Source: Deltaproteobacteria bacterium (GTDB taxonomy: Bacteria > Desulfobacterota > Desulfuromonadia > Desulfuromonadales > BM103). From it: a stretch of DNA of 6,200 bases. A program made the position numbers and the translations under genes. Location of the stretch: contig SBFN01000195.1 in NCBI GenBank assembly GCA_006226895.1, positions 1 through 6,200 of the forward strand. Reading direction: 5' to 3'. Positions 5,411 to 6,200 of this stretch are shown one piece after another. Position 1 is the stretch's first letter; every line of letters starts with the position of its first letter. The notes beneath the pieces are model-generated. The model made no database searches, was not told the origin of the DNA, and saw only the letters and a list, made by a program, of their open reading frames with translations.

Positions 5411-6200
5411 ATGAAGTACGTTTATGTCGACAACAACGCGACGACCGCCATCGCCCCGGAGGTGCTGGGGGTGATGCAACCATACTTGACCTCCGATTAC
5501 TTCAACCCAAGCTCCATGTACGACGCGGCCCGGTCTTCGGCAGAAGCGATTGAAAGCGCCAGAATAACAGTCGCCAGCTGTCTCGGCGACATCGACCCGG
5601 ACCAGATTATCTTTACCGGCTCGGCCACAGAGAGCAACAATGCCGCGCTGTTCGGCACAGTCCTGGCCAATCCGGAGCGCGCCATGTCATCACCACAATG
5701 ATTGAGCACCCTTCGGTGCTGGAGATCGGCAAGGAATTGGAGCGCCGCGGTCAGGAGGTCACCTTTTTGGCGGTGGATCAGAACGGCGAACTGCTGCTCG
5801 ATGAATATGTCAGGGCGCTGCGCAGTGACACCCTGGTGGTGAGCATTATGATGGCGAACAATGAGACGGGGGTCTGTTACCCCGTCGCCGAGATGGCGCG
5901 CATGGCCAAGGAGACGGATCAAGGAATCGTGGTGCATACCGACGCCACCCAGGCGCTCGGCAAGCTGCCGGTCGATCTGCAGGGCGATCTGAAGCACGTC
6001 GACTTGCTCTCTTTCTCCGGGCACAAGATTCACGCCCCGAAGGGAGTCGGTTGTCTGTTCGTGCGGCGCGGCGCGCGCTGGCGTCCATTCATCCTCGGTG
6101 GTCACCAAGAGAAGGGACGCCGGGCCGGCACAGAGAATGTCGCCTATATCGTTGGCCTGGCCAAAGCGTGCGAGCTGGCGATAGCCGGTGTGTCCGATGA
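5411..6200 (+). CDS. nifS: Cysteine desulfurase NifS, 5' part, frameshifted as read and cut by the window end
   Basis: NifS is a PLP enzyme that removes sulfur from L-cysteine as an enzyme-bound persulfide and hands it to NifU. The first frame opens with the family start VYVDNNATT and continues through NPSSMYDAAR and GSATESNNAA to ANPER, then hits a TGA at 5699-5701. The continuation is one frame away from 5683 (HVITTMIEHPSV, VVSIMMANNETG, VVHTDATQALGK) and stays open to 6200. The PLP lysine is in SGHKIHAPKGVG (codon 6025-6027). GGHQEKGRRAGTEN is the NifS form of this region; IscS differs there. One missing base near 5683, for example a third C in GCC-CAT, would restore an alignment with Azotobacter NifS without gaps. 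Everything else is intact, so a single-base sequence error or a fresh mutation is likely. The catalytic persulfide cysteine lies beyond the window and cannot be checked. Confidence 0.93.

Noticed and set aside
5497..6108. A 203-codon minus-strand frame across nifS
   Set aside because: It lies opposite conserved NifS codons in both frames and its product has no recognisable motif. It is not interrupted at the nifS frame break only because it uses another register.
4459..6200. Part of a nitrogen-fixation cluster
   Set aside because: nifU and nifS alone do not show nitrogen fixation; no nitrogenase, NifA-type upstream site or sigma-54 promoter is seen, and the divergent neighbours are threonine catabolism genes.

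Overview
The window looks like chromosomal DNA of a proteobacterium, most likely a gammaproteobacterium. This is inferred from the close residue-by-residue resemblance of Tdh and Kbl to the E. coli enzymes, the MltB-type periplasmic transglycosylase and the moderately GC-rich coding sequence; no 16S or other marker gene is present. Species cannot be named from this sequence alone.

Layout. Positions 3-101 hold what may be the last codons of a plus-strand gene that enters from the left, followed by about 230 bases with no gene that I can support. From 334 to 4229 four genes lie on the minus strand, in transcription order: tdh (4229-3213, threonine 3-dehydrogenase), kbl (3168-1986, glycine C-acetyltransferase), a small membrane-anchored winged-helix protein of unknown function (1879-1406), and a secreted lytic murein transglycosylase (1329-334). 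A divergent intergenic region (4230-4458) carries plausible promoters in both directions and a bulged inverted repeat. To its right, on the plus strand, are nifU (4459-5394) and nifS (5411 to the window end, 3' end missing).

Function. Tdh and Kbl form the two-step pathway from threonine to glycine and acetyl-CoA. NifU and NifS form an Fe-S cluster assembly pair: NifS takes sulfur from cysteine and NifU is the scaffold. No nitrogenase gene is visible, so nitrogen fixation cannot be claimed. The winged-helix gene and the transglycosylase probably have no pathway link to tdh-kbl.

What stands out. (1) kbl and nifS are each broken by a frameshift, although both halves are otherwise intact and well conserved; this points to sequence or assembly indels or to very recent mutations. 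(2) The C-terminal Nfu domain of NifU lacks the CxxC cluster ligands. (3) The 157-residue protein combines one N-terminal membrane helix with a cytoplasmic winged helix. I see no mobile element, CRISPR array, tRNA or rRNA, and no convincing new multi-gene system.
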